This document shows positions 20,826-32,081 of a stretch of DNA of 64,000 nucleotides, piece by piece (position 1 is the first letter of the stretch; each line of letters starts with the position of its first letter). The DNA comes from Reticulitermes speratus. Lineage: Eukaryota; Arthropoda; Insecta; Blattodea; Rhinotermitidae. The position numbers were made by a program, and so were the translations under genes. The notes beneath the pieces were generated by a model, which saw nothing but the letters and a program-made list of their open reading frames with translations, was not told where the DNA came from and did not search any database. The DNA is taken from the NCBI GenBank assembly GCA_021186555.1, contig JAJKFL010000007.1, positions 29,789,177 to 29,853,176 of the forward strand, given 5' to 3'.

Positions 20826-20990
20826 ATTCCTTCTTGAAAACCTAATAATGTCCCCACTTTCTATGTAACACCGAGGCTCATTACAGTGTTTACAACGGCC
20901 CACCGATTAACCCTATTTTGGTCTGCATGAATTCAGTCCACATCCACTCAGACAACTTACCTCACTTCACAGGTCTTCGTGCGTGATTTG
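20826..20990 (-). mobile_element. LINE 3' fragment, decayed
   Basis: Shares the arrangement TCCTTCTTGAAAACCTAATA, then GGCTCATTACAGTGTTTAC and GAATTCAGTCCACATCCAC with the ends of the LINE copies at 15.3 and 16.3 kb. Confidence 0.65.
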
Positions 20991-21312
20991 TAATTTTGAA
21001 TGTTTAATGTGGATAACAGCGTTTTGTTTTCGATTTCAGTGCCAAGTAACAAGATGAAGTTTTCAATGACCCATAACCGTGCAATGAACATTTAAATATG
21101 GCGACTAAAACCAAGAAATGCACACAAGTTTATGAGAATATATTATAAACGTTGTAATACCTCCTACATGTTTCGGCCACTCATATGGCCATCCTCAGAG
21201 AGGTGCGTTACGAAAAATAAATACATTGAAATGTTACAAAATTATGTGAACCAATGCACATGTAAAATATTAAATAATAAACTTAATGCAATTTTAATAT
21301 TTATTATTTTAC

Positions 21313-21541
21313 ACGGTCACATCTTGCGCAGAAACTTCCTTCTGAAACATGTGATTGAAAGAAAGTTAGAGGGAAGGATAGAAATGACGGGAAGACGAGG
21401 GAGAAGACGTAAGCAGCTACTGGATGACCTTAAGGAAAAGAGAAGATACTGTAAATTGAAAGAGGAAGCACTAGATCGCACTCTGTGGAGAACTCGCTTT
21501 GGAAGAGTCTACGAACCTGTCGTAAGACAGACTACAGAATG
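21313..21541 (+). mobile_element. LINE 3' coding end, second family
   Basis: The frame reads ERKLEGRIEMTGRRGRRRKQ, LLDDLKEKRRYCKLKEEALD and RTLWRTRFGRVYEPVVRQTT before stop at 21541. This is the C-terminus of a non-LTR reverse transcriptase open reading frame, also present at 29397-29669 and, on the - strand, at 43.3 kb. Its last codons seed the 39-bp array. Confidence 0.85.
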
Positions 21542-23255
21542 AAGAGGCTAAGGACCTGTTGCAAGACAGACTACAGAATGAAGAGGCTAAGGACCTGTTG
21601 CAAGACAGACTACAGAATGAAGAGGCTAAGGACCTGTTGCAAGACAGACTACAGAATGAAGAGGCTAAGGACCTGTTGCAAGACAGACTACAGAATGAAG
21701 AGGCTACGCATCTGTTGCAAGACAGACTACAGAATGAAGAGGCTACGGACCTGTTGCAAGACAGACTACAGAATGAAGAGGCTAAGGACCTGTTGCAAGA
21801 CAGACTACAGAATGAAGAGGCTACGGACCTGTTGCAAGACAGACTACAGAATGAAGAGGCTAAGGACCTGTTGCAAGACAGACTACAGAATGAAGAGGCT
21901 AAGGACCTGTTGCAAGACAGACTACAGAATGAAGAGGCTAAGGACCTGTTGCAAGACAGACTACAGAATGAAGAGGCTACGGACCTGTTGCAAGACAGAC
22001 TACAGAATGAAGAGGCTACGGACTTGTTGCAAGACAGACTACAGAATGAAGAGGCTAAGGACCTGTTGCAAGACAGACTACAGAATGAAGAGGCTACGGA
22101 CCTGTTGCAAGACAGACTACAGAATGAAGAGGCTAAGGACCTGTTGCAAGACAGACTACAGAATGAAGAGGCTAAGGACCTGTTGCAAGACAGACTACAG
22201 AATGAAGAGGCTACGCACCTGTTGCAAGACAGACTACAGAATGAAGAGGCTACGGACCTGTTGCAAGACAGACTACAGAATGAAGAGGCTAAGGACCTGT
22301 TCAAGACAGACTACAGAATGAAGAGGCAAACGGACCTGTTGCAAGACAGACTACAGAATGAAGAGGCTAAGGACCTGTTGCAAGACAGACTACAGAATGA
22401 AGAGGCTAAGGACCTGTTGCAAGACAGCAACAGAATGAAGAGGCTAAGGACCTGTTGCAAGACAGACTACAGAATGAAGAGGCTACGGACCTGTTGCAAG
22501 ACAGACTACAGAATGAAGAGGCTAAGGACCTGTTGCAAGACAGACTACAGAATGAAGAGGCTACGGACCTGTTGCAAGACAGACTACAGAATGAAGAGGC
22601 TAAGGACCTGTTGCAAGACAGACTACAGAATGAAGAGGCTAAGGACCTGTTGCAAGACAGACTACAGAATGAAAAGGCTAAGGACCTGTTGCAAGACAGA
22701 CTACAGAATGAAGAGGCTAAGGACCTGTTGCAAGACAGACTACAGAATGAAGAGGCTACGGACCTGTTGCAAGACAGACTACAGAATGAAGAGGCTAAGG
22801 ACCTGTTGCAAGACAGACTACAGAATGAAGAGGCTAAGGACCTGTGCAAGACAGACTACAGAATGAAGAGGCTACGGACCTGTTGCAAGACAGACTACAG
22901 AATGAAGAGGCTACGGACCTGTTGCAAGACAGACTACAAAATGAAGAGGCTAAGGACCTGTTGCAAGACAGACTACAGAATGAAGAGGCTACGGACCTGT
23001 TGCAAGACAGACTACAGAATGAAGAGGCTGCGAACCTGTCGAAGACAGACTACAGAATGAAGAGGCTAAGGACCTGTTGCAAGACAGACTACAGAATGAA
23101 GAGGCTAACGGACCTGTTGCAAGACAGACTACAGAATGAAGAGGCTACGAACCTGTCGTAAGACAGACTACAGAATGAAGAGGCTAAGGACCTGTTGCAA
23201 GACAGACTACAGAATGAAGAGGCTACGAACCTGTCGTAAGACAGACTACAGAATG
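21525..23255 (+). repeat. 39-bp tandem array, about 44 copies
   Basis: The unit is GAAGAGGCTAAGGACCTGTT followed by GCAAGACAGACTACAGAAT. It differs mainly by AAGGAC or ACGGAC. Because 39 is divisible by three and the unit lacks stops in several frames, long false ORFs appear on both strands. One-to-few-base slips reset the frame near 22300, 22430, 22850 and 23040. It derives from the end of the adjoining LINE frame (GAACCTGTCGTAAGACAGAC). Confidence 0.95.
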
Positions 23256-23421
23256 AATGAATGATGTACATTGGTTCACATAACTTTTGTAACATCTCAA
23301 TGTATTTATTCTTCGTAACGCACCTACCTGAGGATCGCCACATGAGTGGCCGAAACATGTAGGAGGTATTACTAAGTTTGTATTTTCACAAACTTGTGTG
23401 CATTTGTTGGTTTTAGTCACC

Positions 23422-23984
23422 ACATCTCACATAAAGACGTTTATTTCCGAATTGTAAATAGACACATTCAGACAGGCTATTAATACACATATCTACAGGC
23501 ACGGGCCGCACAATTTCCATTCCCATTCAGCTCCCGAGGGGTGTACAATACGTCACACAGCCCGCAGAAGGCACGACTTGCTGGCGCTACGTAGGCTGAC
23601 TGTACAAATGCAGATTTCCCCTTTCTGAAGGTCAAGCAATCATTCTCACCTTACCACGCTGTCACGACCTTCACGTCTTCCACTCACGATGTTTATTTTT
23701 CCATGATGTAAATAACTTTTTAATTAATAAAAATTACGCTTCCGCATGAAATCGGACACGCTTCAAGGTCGCACTTAAACGTAAGTTGCCAAGTAAACTG
23801 TGAGAATGTGCGATTGTCATGTGACATCACATAACAATAGGCGATCCCGTTACTTACCTTCGTTTCTGAGTGCAAATTATGCGGGTGAAGAGAACAGAGC
23901 TGTTTACAGGTATCGCCCGAAAGTGAGAAAGGCTGGAGGACTAACTATACAGGTTGCACGTTGCGCTGGCGCTGGGCTGTGGAA
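23422..23984. other. No feature seen
   Basis: Unrecognised non-coding sequence to the right of the composite element. Confidence 0.4.
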
Positions 23985-24430
23985 ACGGTGGTTCCATTAT
24001 GTACCACCAGGTTTAAGGTGAAGGTAAAGCAATCCCATTACAGGCCTGGACAGGTCCTTAAGGTTCCAGGAGGTTGAGGCTTCCAGATTTGTAAACAATC
24101 GGCACATGAAGGTTGTAAGTTTGTCACCCCTACGCACCGGCCGCCTTTACCCCCACGAAATACTTCTGGTACTCATTTCTGTTAGAGGCTGAGTCGACCC
24201 CAGGGCCATAGTGCGACCGAAAGGATTATGTCAATGACACCATCGGGAATCGAACCCGCGACCTTCCGGCTTTTAGAGCAGTGCCTTAACCAACTGCGCC
24301 ACAGCGTGACCCCACCACCAGGTTTAACAACAGCAATTATTTCTTTATACATCATTAACTGATTGCTTTTTATAACCGAGACGGAGTGTGTTTACTGCGC
24401 GGTACGTACTGAATCTTTAAATAGAATTCA
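23985..24430 (+). repeat. Single-unit copy of the 114-bp satellite element, split by SINE-B
   Basis: Left end GTACCACCAGGTTTAA, then after the SINE the unit ATTATTTCTTTATACATC...GAGACGGAGTGTGTTTACTG and right end ACTGAATCTTTAAATAG. This shows the element with only one internal unit. Confidence 0.8.
24017..24313 (-). mobile_element. SINE family B with 14-bp target-site duplication
   Basis: The flanks ACCACCAGGTTTAA at 24003-24016 and 24314-24327 are identical. Head on the - strand is GTGGCGCAGTTGGTTAAGGC with box B GGGTTCGATTCCCGATGG. It inserted into the left end of the satellite element, so it is younger than that insertion. Confidence 0.93.
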
Positions 24431-24439
24431 GGTTAATCT

Positions 24440-24650
24440 TGCCATGGCTCAGGCGGTTAATCGCCGGCCTCTCACCGCGAAGGCCCGTTCTGATCCCTGA
24501 CCATTCCATGTGAGTTGTGGTGGACAAAGTGGCAGTGGGACAGGTTTTTCTCCGAGTACGTCGGTTTTACCCTATTCGTATCATTCCACTAATGTTCCAT
24601 ACTCATCTACATGTTGCTCTTACCCCAGGACAAAAGAGGAACCCTGGGAG
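24440..24650 (+). mobile_element. SINE family D
   Basis: Head GCCATGGCTCAGGCGGTTAA, then GCCGGCCTCTCACCGCG, the landmark GTGGTGGACAAAGTGGCAGT and the 3' part TCATCTACATGTTGCTCTTA. It lies directly behind the single-unit satellite element. Confidence 0.85.
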
Positions 24651-24879
24651 CCTTACAAACAGCAATGCTCGGAACCATTAGACAGAAAAGTGCTTTTACT
24701 GCGTATTTGGAGGACGGAACCCACTTCCGCATGCTCAGATCCGTGTGGGAAAACAAAAATTAGGATTCTTCTTGAATTGAAGAACCACTGAAGAAGTAGG
24801 CGGTAAGCACCTCCTAAACGTCCGTACCTACCGCAACACTTCATCAACGCCCCTTGTTCCTCTTTAGACTTCTACCTTA

Positions 24880-25041
24880 ACCTGTATTTATGTGTGTTGT
24901 ATTTATATCACAACAAACAGCGACTTTTGCCTTACATAAAAATAAACTGATTTGTTTTTGTAACCGAGATGAAAAGTGTTTACTGCGCGGTACAAACTGG
25001 GTCTTTAAATTAAACAGTTTACGCTTCGTTTTTAAAGGGTT
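24880..25041 (+). repeat. Fragment of the 114-bp satellite element
   Basis: A diverged unit (AACAAACAGCGACTTTTGCC...AACCGAGATGAAAAGTGTTT) is followed by a right end finishing TTTTTAAAGGGTTAA at about 25041. This terminus supports a TTAA-flanked CCC...GGG boundary for the element. Confidence 0.75.
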
Positions 25042-25349
25042 AAGACGTGAGTTTTTCTGAAAAATCCACAGTGCCTGGCGTGTAAAGTTTGACAGCTATG
25101 AAGACTAATGTAAGACACAATAATGGAGACTTCACACGACCTTCGTTTCCGGGTTCATATCTCCTCTGCCAGTACGTCAGTACAATGTGCTGCGATTGGC
25201 CCACGCTGATTAGCAACAAAACAGGGACATAAATCATAAACTCCGTTTTCTTTTCCCTACAGATTTTTTTGCCAAGATTAGTCTGCGAATTCGTCAGTGT
25301 TATTTTGGGCTGCTCCCCCCCCCCCCCCAGTCTACTAATATATTAGTGT

Positions 25350-25618
25350 GGGCCGGGATAGCTCAGTCGGTATAGCGACTCGCTACGGGCCGTATTGTCC
25401 GGTGGACGCGAGATTTTCCGCAGCCGTCCAGACTGGCTCTGGGGCCCACCCAGACTCCTGTACAATGGGTACCGGGTCTCTTTCCCGGGGGTAAAGCGGC
25501 CGGGGCTTGGCGTTGACCACCCACTCCCATCTAGTGCCAAAGTTAAAGAAAGAGTAGAGCTATACTTCTACTCCCCCTCTGGTCCTTTATGGCCTGTTCT
25601 AGGGTGAGGTTTACTTTA
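25350..25618 (+). mobile_element. SINE family A
   Basis: Head GGGCCGGGATAGCTCAGTCG followed by CGACTCGCTACGGGCCG, body GGGGCCCACCCAGACTCC and tail CTAGGGTGAGGTTTACTTT. The left flank ACTAATATATTAGT resembles the right flank ACTAACATACTAAT. Confidence 0.9.
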
Positions 25619-25637
25619 CTTTTACTAACATACTAAT

Positions 25638-25921
25638 AAAGGTAAAGCAATCCCATTACAGGCCTGGACAGACCCTTAGGGTTCCAGGAGGTTGAGGCTC
25701 CCAGATTTATAGACAGTCGGCATATGAAGGCGGTAAGGTTGTCAGCTCTACGCACCGGCCGCCTTTACCTCCAGGAAAGATTCCTGGTACTCATTTCTGT
25801 TAGAGGCTGAGTCGACCCCAGGGCCATAGAGCGACCGAAAGGATTACGTCAATCGGGAATCGAACCCGCGACCTTCCGGCTTGTAGCGCAGTGCCTCAAC
25901 CAACTGCGCCACGGCGTGCCC
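25638..25921 (-). mobile_element. SINE family B, adjacent to SINE-A
   Basis: The - strand head is GTGGCGCAGTTGGTTGAGGC. The body is short of the usual segment between box B and the GACGTAATCC-type block. Tail TTGCTTTACCTTTA. The flanks ACTAACATACTAAT and ACTAATGTACTAAT suggest a diverged duplication. Confidence 0.88.
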
Positions 25922-26897
25922 CACTAATGTACTAATATAATAATGAAAAGCCCTTCATGTTGCTAATATCTATATTACACAGTGTGTCCAGCTGAACGCA
26001 GAACCCGCTCATAGCTACATTGCTGCAGAGCGACCGATAACACCGTTCGCTCTGCAGTACTCAGTTTCGCGCTAAAAAATCTGTATAATACCCTGTGTGT
26101 CAATGATTGGGCGAGTGAATAGCACCCTGGTTACCATGGTTACGATACAGGTTGAGATACGCGATGAAGCCGAAGAAACAGCATTTATAATTGGGATTGT
26201 GTGTTGTCTGTAAGGTACGAGGTGGCGAGGTGAGGCTGAAGAAACAGTTGAGCACCGACCATATAACACAAAACAGCACAACCAGATGGTAGCACTCCGA
26301 CAGATGCAATTAACACTCGGAAACGACGGATGAAAAAGAACGAGCAGTGCTGCGTTAAGATTACGGCAGCCCGTAATATTGTGGGCATTTGGAAGTTTTA
26401 ATATAAAATAGCCAGCGGAGAAAAGTCTGCACTCAGCAGTGTTTCTCCCCAATACCCCAGCAACGGTGCTAAAATCGGCCGCCAGGCGTAATAAAAATGT
26501 ATGGTCTATACAGCTTTCTTCTCGTATCAACAGCAGAGGCATTTAAGTACCTGTTAAGGTGTTCCCAGAGCAGAACGCATGCAGTTCACCTCGTCTCTAC
26601 CTCCGTTGCGAGAGTGTATGAGATTAAAACTATGGCATGGGCGTGGGGAGCGGACTTTGCGCTGTTATGCCAGCACGCAAACAAAGAACTTAACTGAACT
26701 GAATTCCAGAAGTACAATAAAGCGACATTTGCCATCAGCATCTACTCCTCGCGTCTCCTGTTACAAACAACACCTCCCTACTTTCTTATGCATGACTCAC
26801 AGCTCAGTTAAAGACAGCAGTATCTCAGCTTTACAGATAAAGAGGCAAACTGACAGTACATTCACGCAGGGCATCGTTGAGAGCAACCTGAAATATA
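25922..26897. other. No feature seen
   Basis: Several overlapping open frames but no recognisable domain, splice context or repeat. Confidence 0.4.
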
Positions 26898-27270
26898 ATA
26901 CAGTGATACCTCGGCTAACGAGTGACCCTGCTAACGAATTTTTCGGCTAACGAAGATTTTTTTCGCTGTTTTTCGGGCTCGGCTAACGAATATGGATTCG
27001 GCTAACGAATGTTTTAGTGGATGCTCGCGCTAACATAAAGCAGCAAACATGAACGGTCGGGCCATTCCAGGAGCTTATCTTTTCCGTCTGTATGTGTGTG
27101 ACAAAGAGATGAGCTGACCACATCACATAGGGGAGACCCACCAACCAAAAAAAGTAAGCGACAAACCCAAGGGAAGCAGAAAGTTGCTCACGTTTCGGCT
27201 AACGAAGATTTCGACTAACGAATGTGATTCCGGAACGAATTATCTTCGTTAGCCGAGGTATCACTGTACT
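26898..27270. mobile_element. Tigger/pogo-like MITE with internal CGGCTAACGAA repeats
   Basis: Termini TACAGTGATACCTCGGCTAA and, in reverse complement, TACAGTGATACCTCGGCTAA are perfect inverts bounded by TA. Short copies of CGGCTAACGAA recur just inside both ends. There is no transposase. Confidence 0.85.
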
Positions 27271-27873
27271 GTTGTAGAAAACCACAGGGTTCCAGCACAC
27301 AGGTTATGAATGGAAACTCGTGTACCGGCTGGGGTACACGAACACTCGCTCTAAGACCACTGGGTAGGCGCGCACCCAGGCCACCCCCCCCCCCCCCCAA
27401 ATCGAAATTACAAAAAAAAAAAAAAAAAATTGTAGACACGATAACATCAAATGTTTTACGTGATTTAACTTTCGGAAGAACTCAGCCACCGAAATAAGCT
27501 GATGACTGGTACAATGGAAGTTCGACGCATAAAATAAAATAAAAATTGGAAGTCTTCGATGAAATTAAAAAAAAAATTAAACTTTGAGATTTAAATTACG
27601 TGATTGAGTCATGGAACACGTGCTTATATTTATCGTATAAAAATGCAATTGCAAATAACGTTAGATTACGGTTATATTTACATGATTTTTATAACATAGT
27701 GTTTAAAATCAAACATAATTTACGTACAGCCTCACGGCGAGCGCCTGCCGCACGGTAGGCGAACTGAAAATAGTTCATAAACGCTGCCGCAGAATCAAGC
27801 TCCCCCAGTAGTCACCAATAACACTCCAACAACACTTTAAAAAACACAACGTCTGTTCGCACCGTGCCAATAC
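27271..27873. other. Low-complexity and unrecognised sequence
   Basis: Contains a C run near 27385-27400 followed by an A run at about 27413-27430, and AT-rich sequence beyond. No gene seen. Confidence 0.45.
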
Positions 27874-27991
27874 ACAGTGACCCTTTTATCGTGTCCCCGA
27901 GCACGGCGGTTGTCACGGGATGTCCCGGCGGATGCAGGCGTTCTATGCGATAAAGCTGCAGTGCTCAGGGACACGATAAAAGGGACACTGT
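27874..27991. mobile_element. 118-bp MITE, copy 1
   Basis: Inverted ends ACAGTGACCCTTTTATCGTG and ACAGTGTCCCTTTTATCGTG. The interior GCGGATGCAGGCGTTCTATG is shared with the copy at 60864-60979. Confidence 0.8.
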
Positions 27992-28223
27992 ATTAGCAGA
28001 CATGGCAAAATTTAACACGTGGTTGCGGACAAGCCTTTCCAAGGGTTTATTAAACTTACTGCAGCGATGCACAAATCCCGGGCGCCAGATTGCCATTGTG
28101 ACAAATTTTTTTACGGTGGCGCCTAATATTTGTGGGACATCAGTGCGGAACTTGCTTCATGTCATCCTTCTGGCGCCTAGAACTTTGAGGTGACATCACG
28201 TTTTCTGAAAAATTCGTGCTCCC

Positions 28224-28476
28224 TGCAGGGGCACAGCTAGGTTGCGGTCGCTTCGGGCAGCAGAGTCCAAGGGGCGGCAAAATTAATATTTTAAATGAAA
28301 CGATTTGATTTATGAATTATGAATTTATGAATTTTTTATGAAGTATTGAGACAAATAAAAGGAAATTGAACAAATAACTGTAATTTCTTTTTTGAAGTTT
28401 GTAATTTCTCTCAGGGGCGGTCATTGTTATTGCTTGTCCCGGGAGTCAAAAAACGTAGCTATGGCACTGCACTCCT
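28224..28476. mobile_element. Probable hAT-like relic
   Basis: Imperfect inverted ends CAGGGGCACAGCTAGG and CAGGAGTGCAGTGCCATAGC enclose AT-rich DNA. No clean 8-bp duplication is visible, so the assignment is tentative. Confidence 0.5.
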
Positions 28477-28609
28477 GCGGTATAGTATCTCTGAGTATAC
28501 AACGTCGAAAGAGAATATAATACGTGGGCAATGAACAGAAGGGACAGGAAAGGAAGCGGTCGTGAGTCTAATTATACTACCTCGTCATTTGTCTGAAAAA
28601 AAAACCTGA

Positions 28610-28708
28610 TACTGGACAGTTGGTGTCCCTTCCGGGATTGGAACCTGGCTCCTCTGTAGCCTTGTACTGAAAGCGTTACTGCTTGAGCTAACTTGCTTGG
28701 GCTCTTTC
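28610..28708 (-). mobile_element. tRNA-like SINE head
   Basis: The - strand reads GAGCCCAAGCAAGTTAGCTC and CAGGTTCCAATCCCGG, matching box A/B spacing of a tRNA-derived repeat. The stem pairing is not that of a functional tRNA. Confidence 0.55.
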
Positions 28709-29036
28709 CAAAGAAAACCGCTAACATCAGAATTCTGACAGCAATCTCGCTGACATGCTGTTTATCATGCACATCGCCTATTCAAACATCCAAACACAGA
28801 CGGAAAGGAGTTGTTACATCCTGAATTATTAAAAAGTGTACACTCCAAACAATATGTTAACCTGGACGGTACAAGCTTACAGGCTACACCTGTCCGCTTG
28901 CACACGACTGGAATACTAACGATTAATCTGATACCTGAGAAATAATGATGCTTTTTTCGCCCAGATATTTCTGAGTATGTGGTGCTGGAGAAGGATGGAG
29001 AAGAACAGTTGGTCCGATCGTGTGAAAAATAAAGTA

Positions 29037-29220
29037 CTGTCGAACCCGGTTATAACGGCATCAGTTTATACGACACCTCGTCTACAGTGTCAGATAATCC
29101 GTGGTACCAATTAATTCCTCTGTTAACCATAACATTGTATCCCTCAGTTATAACAACACTCGTTTATAACGACACAAAATATTCAGTCCCTTTCATGACG
29201 TTATAACCGAGTTCGACTGT
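29037..29220. mobile_element. Tigger/pogo-like MITE
   Basis: Ends TACTGTCGAACCCGGTTATA and, in reverse complement, TACAGTCGAACTCGGTTATA. TA flanks. TTATAACGACA-type repeats recur inside. Confidence 0.82.
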
Positions 29221-29232
29221 ATTAGATAGGGT

Positions 29233-29669
29233 CAAGGAGGGAAGGAAAGTCCTACATACAATAAAACAGAGGAAGGTTAACTGGGTTGGTCAGATCTTGC
29301 GTAGAAACAGCCTTCTAAAACGCTTTATTGAAGGAAAGCTAGAGGAAAGGATGGAAGTGACGGGAAGACGAGGAAGAAGACGTAAACAGCTACTGGATGA
29401 ACGTCCTACATACATTAAAACAAAGGAAGGTTAACTGGGTTGGTCACATCTTGCGTAGAAAGAGCCTTCTAAAACGCTTTATTGAAGGAAAGTTAGAGGG
29501 AAGGATAGAAATGACGGGAAGACGAGGGAGAAGACGTAAGCAGCTACTGGATGACCTTAAGGAAAAGAGAAGATACTGTAAATTGAAAGAGGAAGCACTA
29601 GATCGCACTCTGTGGAGAACTCACTTTGTAAGAGGCTACGAACCTGTCTTAAGACAGACTACAGAATGA
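29233..29669 (+). mobile_element. LINE 3' coding end with internal 157-bp duplication
   Basis: Frame 29397-29669 ends RTLWRTHFVRGYEPVLRQTT and stop, the same family as 21313-21541. Segment 29245-29400 repeats the segment starting at 29402 (CGTCCTACATACATTAAAAC), with about ten differences, so the fragment is partly duplicated in tandem. Confidence 0.85.
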
Positions 29670-29789
29670 TGACTTCTCAATATAAACCGTACTGAATTAT
29701 AAAGTGCTTATTTAATGTTACAATCCTTCCACCGACCAAGCTTCCAATAGCTATGCAAGCCGACTGCCCAGTGACAGGTCAGACAGTGC

Positions 29790-29925
29790 AAGATTTGAGG
29801 TTCTCATAGCGGTGCTACTGAGGGTTCAAATCTTCTGGGATGCGACGTTGTGCTGTTCGGTGAGTGGCTCCGGACGTTTCGGAGGATCGTAGTACCTTCA
29901 TCTTCGAGGGCCAAGCAGTCCAAAA
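29790..29925 (-). repeat. Hairpin-type repeat, CGAAACGTCCGGAGCC variant
   Basis: The - strand carries CTCGAAGATGAAGGTACTAC, CCGAAACGTCCGGAGCCA and a CATCCCAGAAGATTTGAACC end. It is similar to the arms at 1163-1395. Confidence 0.6.
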
Positions 29926-30456
29926 AGAACGTTTGTTCATTACATATTCAAGAACTCCATAAAACTGGATTTCGTTTCCACAAACCACCTGGAAACGGTT
30001 CGCGGCGCACGGTTTGCAAACCAATGCACTAGGACATAACGAGTTTCAAACAACTCGAAACATTCTTGTCCAGACTTCATGGATGTAGGTACAAGGTCAT
30101 GTTGCTGCACCTCGCTGCAACTGGTAGCCGCATTGCTGTTCAAACAATTGGTCTATTGCCAGACCGTGGTGGTCGGGTCCCACTCCACGTGTTAGACACA
30201 CCTCTAGTGCTGTCACACTGCACACACGTTGATACATGACGTCATTAATTATACTGACGCAGCTAATCAACTTAACAGAGATATTCCTTTTGTAAAAGCA
30301 TGAATTATTTTTCTTTGTACAGACTATCGTTAAATAGAAGCTACATGTTATCAGAAAATAAAGTGTAATCTTGACAGTACAGATTTCGTAGTGTTTACAA
30401 CAGAAGTCAAATGTAAATAAAATAAATGATTTTCTCTTATATTGTAACCAAATATT

Positions 30457-30600
30457 AAGGCTTAAAACAAGCCATCATCGAGCCAATTGTAAAAAAAAAC
30501 TACAATGCTACAATAATCTCGTAACAATCCTCTGCATGTCTGTACAACTGGCCCAATAATGGCTTGTTTTAAGCCGAAACATGTAGCTAAAATATAAAAC
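30457..30600. repeat. Head-to-head pair of hairpin units, decayed
   Basis: The left arm (about 30457-30490, - strand CGATGATGGCTTGTTTTAAG) and the right arm (about 30550-30590) share the stem GGCTTGTTTTAAGCC. The right arm continues GAAACATGTAGC. The spacer is about 65 bp. Confidence 0.65.
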
Positions 30601-30608
30601 AAAATATC

Positions 30609-30868
30609 TTATTACTTCGAATTTAAGACGCCCTATAATTTAAGACGCAACCCACTTTTAAAAAGCGATTTTCAGGAAACTTTTGCAAGCAAATATATTT
30701 CACTATCCGTAAAGCTGTTCTTTTAGCGAGGCAACTTGTTATTCGAGGAAAATAATGTTTTCGAGACATCTGAGGAGTGAAAAATAAAACCTCCAATTTA
30801 AGACGCACCCTAATTTTCAGTCCGGAAAAATGCGAAAAAAAAAGGTTCGTTTTAAATTCGAAGTAATA
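30609..30868. mobile_element. MITE with ATTTAAGACGC repeats
   Basis: Inverted ends TATTACTTCGAATTTAAGAC and TATTACTTCGAATTTAAAAC. The motif AATTTAAGACGC recurs three times near the ends. It directly abuts the decayed hairpin pair. Confidence 0.78.
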
Positions 30869-31049
30869 CGGTATATAGTTTTATTCACAGGGTTGTGTCG
30901 GACTGACGTGTCTTTACATTTGACACTTAAAAATGTGTATCAATGAAAGCAAAACGCGTGGAAGTGAGAAAATCACCTGGGAGAACTAAGTAACGATGGG
31001 AAGACAATACTCAAGTGGCTATCTAAAGATGCAGGGTGTAAGGGTGTGG

Positions 31050-31330
31050 TAAAGGTAAAGTTCTCCCTAGAACAGGCCATGAAGGCACAGAAGAGGAGCA
31101 GAGGTATAGCTCTACTCTTTCTTTAACTCTGGCACTAGATGAGGGTGGGTGGTCAACTCCACGCCCCGACCACTTTACCCCCGGGAAACAGACTCGGTAC
31201 CCTTTGTATAGGAGCCTGGTGGGCCCCAGGGTCGGTCTGGACGGTTGCGGAAAATCTCGCCCCACCGGGATTCAATCCCCGGACAGTCCAGCCCGTAGCG
31301 ATTCGCTATACCGACTGAGCTATCGCGGCC
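31050..31330 (-). mobile_element. SINE family A
   Basis: The - strand head GGGCCGCGATAGCTCAGTCG, box B GGGATTGAATCCCGGTGGG and tail CCTAGGGAGAACTTTACC. Complete. Confidence 0.9.
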
Positions 31331-32079
31331 CTGTAAAGGTCTGGACTGGATTAAACTGCTTGGCGCTCCTGAATACAGTGATATACCTTCGGGTACGGAA
31401 AAAACAGCAGGCAATTTCTTGACCACGTCACGGAATGCATCCATTACGTGAAGCGTGGTAATGGTATAGAGGTCCCTGTGTTTAAGTGCCACGCAATACA
31501 CACGCATGGGGCAGTGAGGTAAAAATTAGCACATTATTGACCTAGTCACTCGATATGAATGATCCAGCTTCACATCTCGGACATTTTAACACACGGGAAA
31601 AAGCTCCAGATACGAATTAGACAAAATGGCTGGCTGTAAAGACACAATTATGCAGTAAAACAGTGGCGACATTCAACAGGTGAGGACCAAAACGATATGC
31701 AGTATACACAGTAATGTTTAACCCACTACCAAATTTAATCGAAATCCATCAAACAGTTTTAGAAGAATAACCACTCGAACGCGGAAACATGACCTGTCAT
31801 TAGACACATCGTCAAAACGGCGCATACAAGCACAGTGAACATTTTTTCCCCTACGTTGCAGTCATGTTCCACATTCGCACAGACGATGGATCTCTGCGCG
31901 CTGATTGAGCAACAACGAGGGTACAAGCACATTCCGCGGACACTTTTTGTCCGCCACGACCTTCTGAAGTCTTCACCACGAGCACATGCTACGTGACACA
32001 TATCGTCTTTTATAAACATCGCATCAGACTGTCATTGCAAAATACGATTCTTAGAGATCTCCCATACAGAGTTTCAGTG
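31331..32079. other. No feature seen
   Basis: Unrecognised sequence between two family-A SINEs. Confidence 0.4.
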
Positions 32080-32081
32080 TG

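Larger units (their letters stand above)
21100..23421. mobile_element. Composite: head-to-head hairpin arms enclosing a LINE end and 39-bp array
   Basis: The left arm (about 21102-21263) and right arm (about 23259-23420) are reverse complements of about 160 bp. Both show ACTAAAACCAA, GCACACAAGTTT, CTCCTACATGTTTCGGCC and the ATGTATTTATT-type block. Hairpin cores sit at 21159-21204 (- strand) and 23322-23367 (+ strand). The interior holds the LINE end and tandem array listed next. Confidence 0.85.

Noticed and set aside
21471-23161. Long open frames on both strands (up to 435 codons) that look like a coiled-coil repeat protein
   Set aside because: They are by-products of the stop-free 39-bp array. 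Three frames are equally open, slips switch between them, and there is no splice or start context.
26072-26542. 156-codon - strand frame
   Set aside because: No recognisable motif, overlapped by three other frames, and no splice sites of note.
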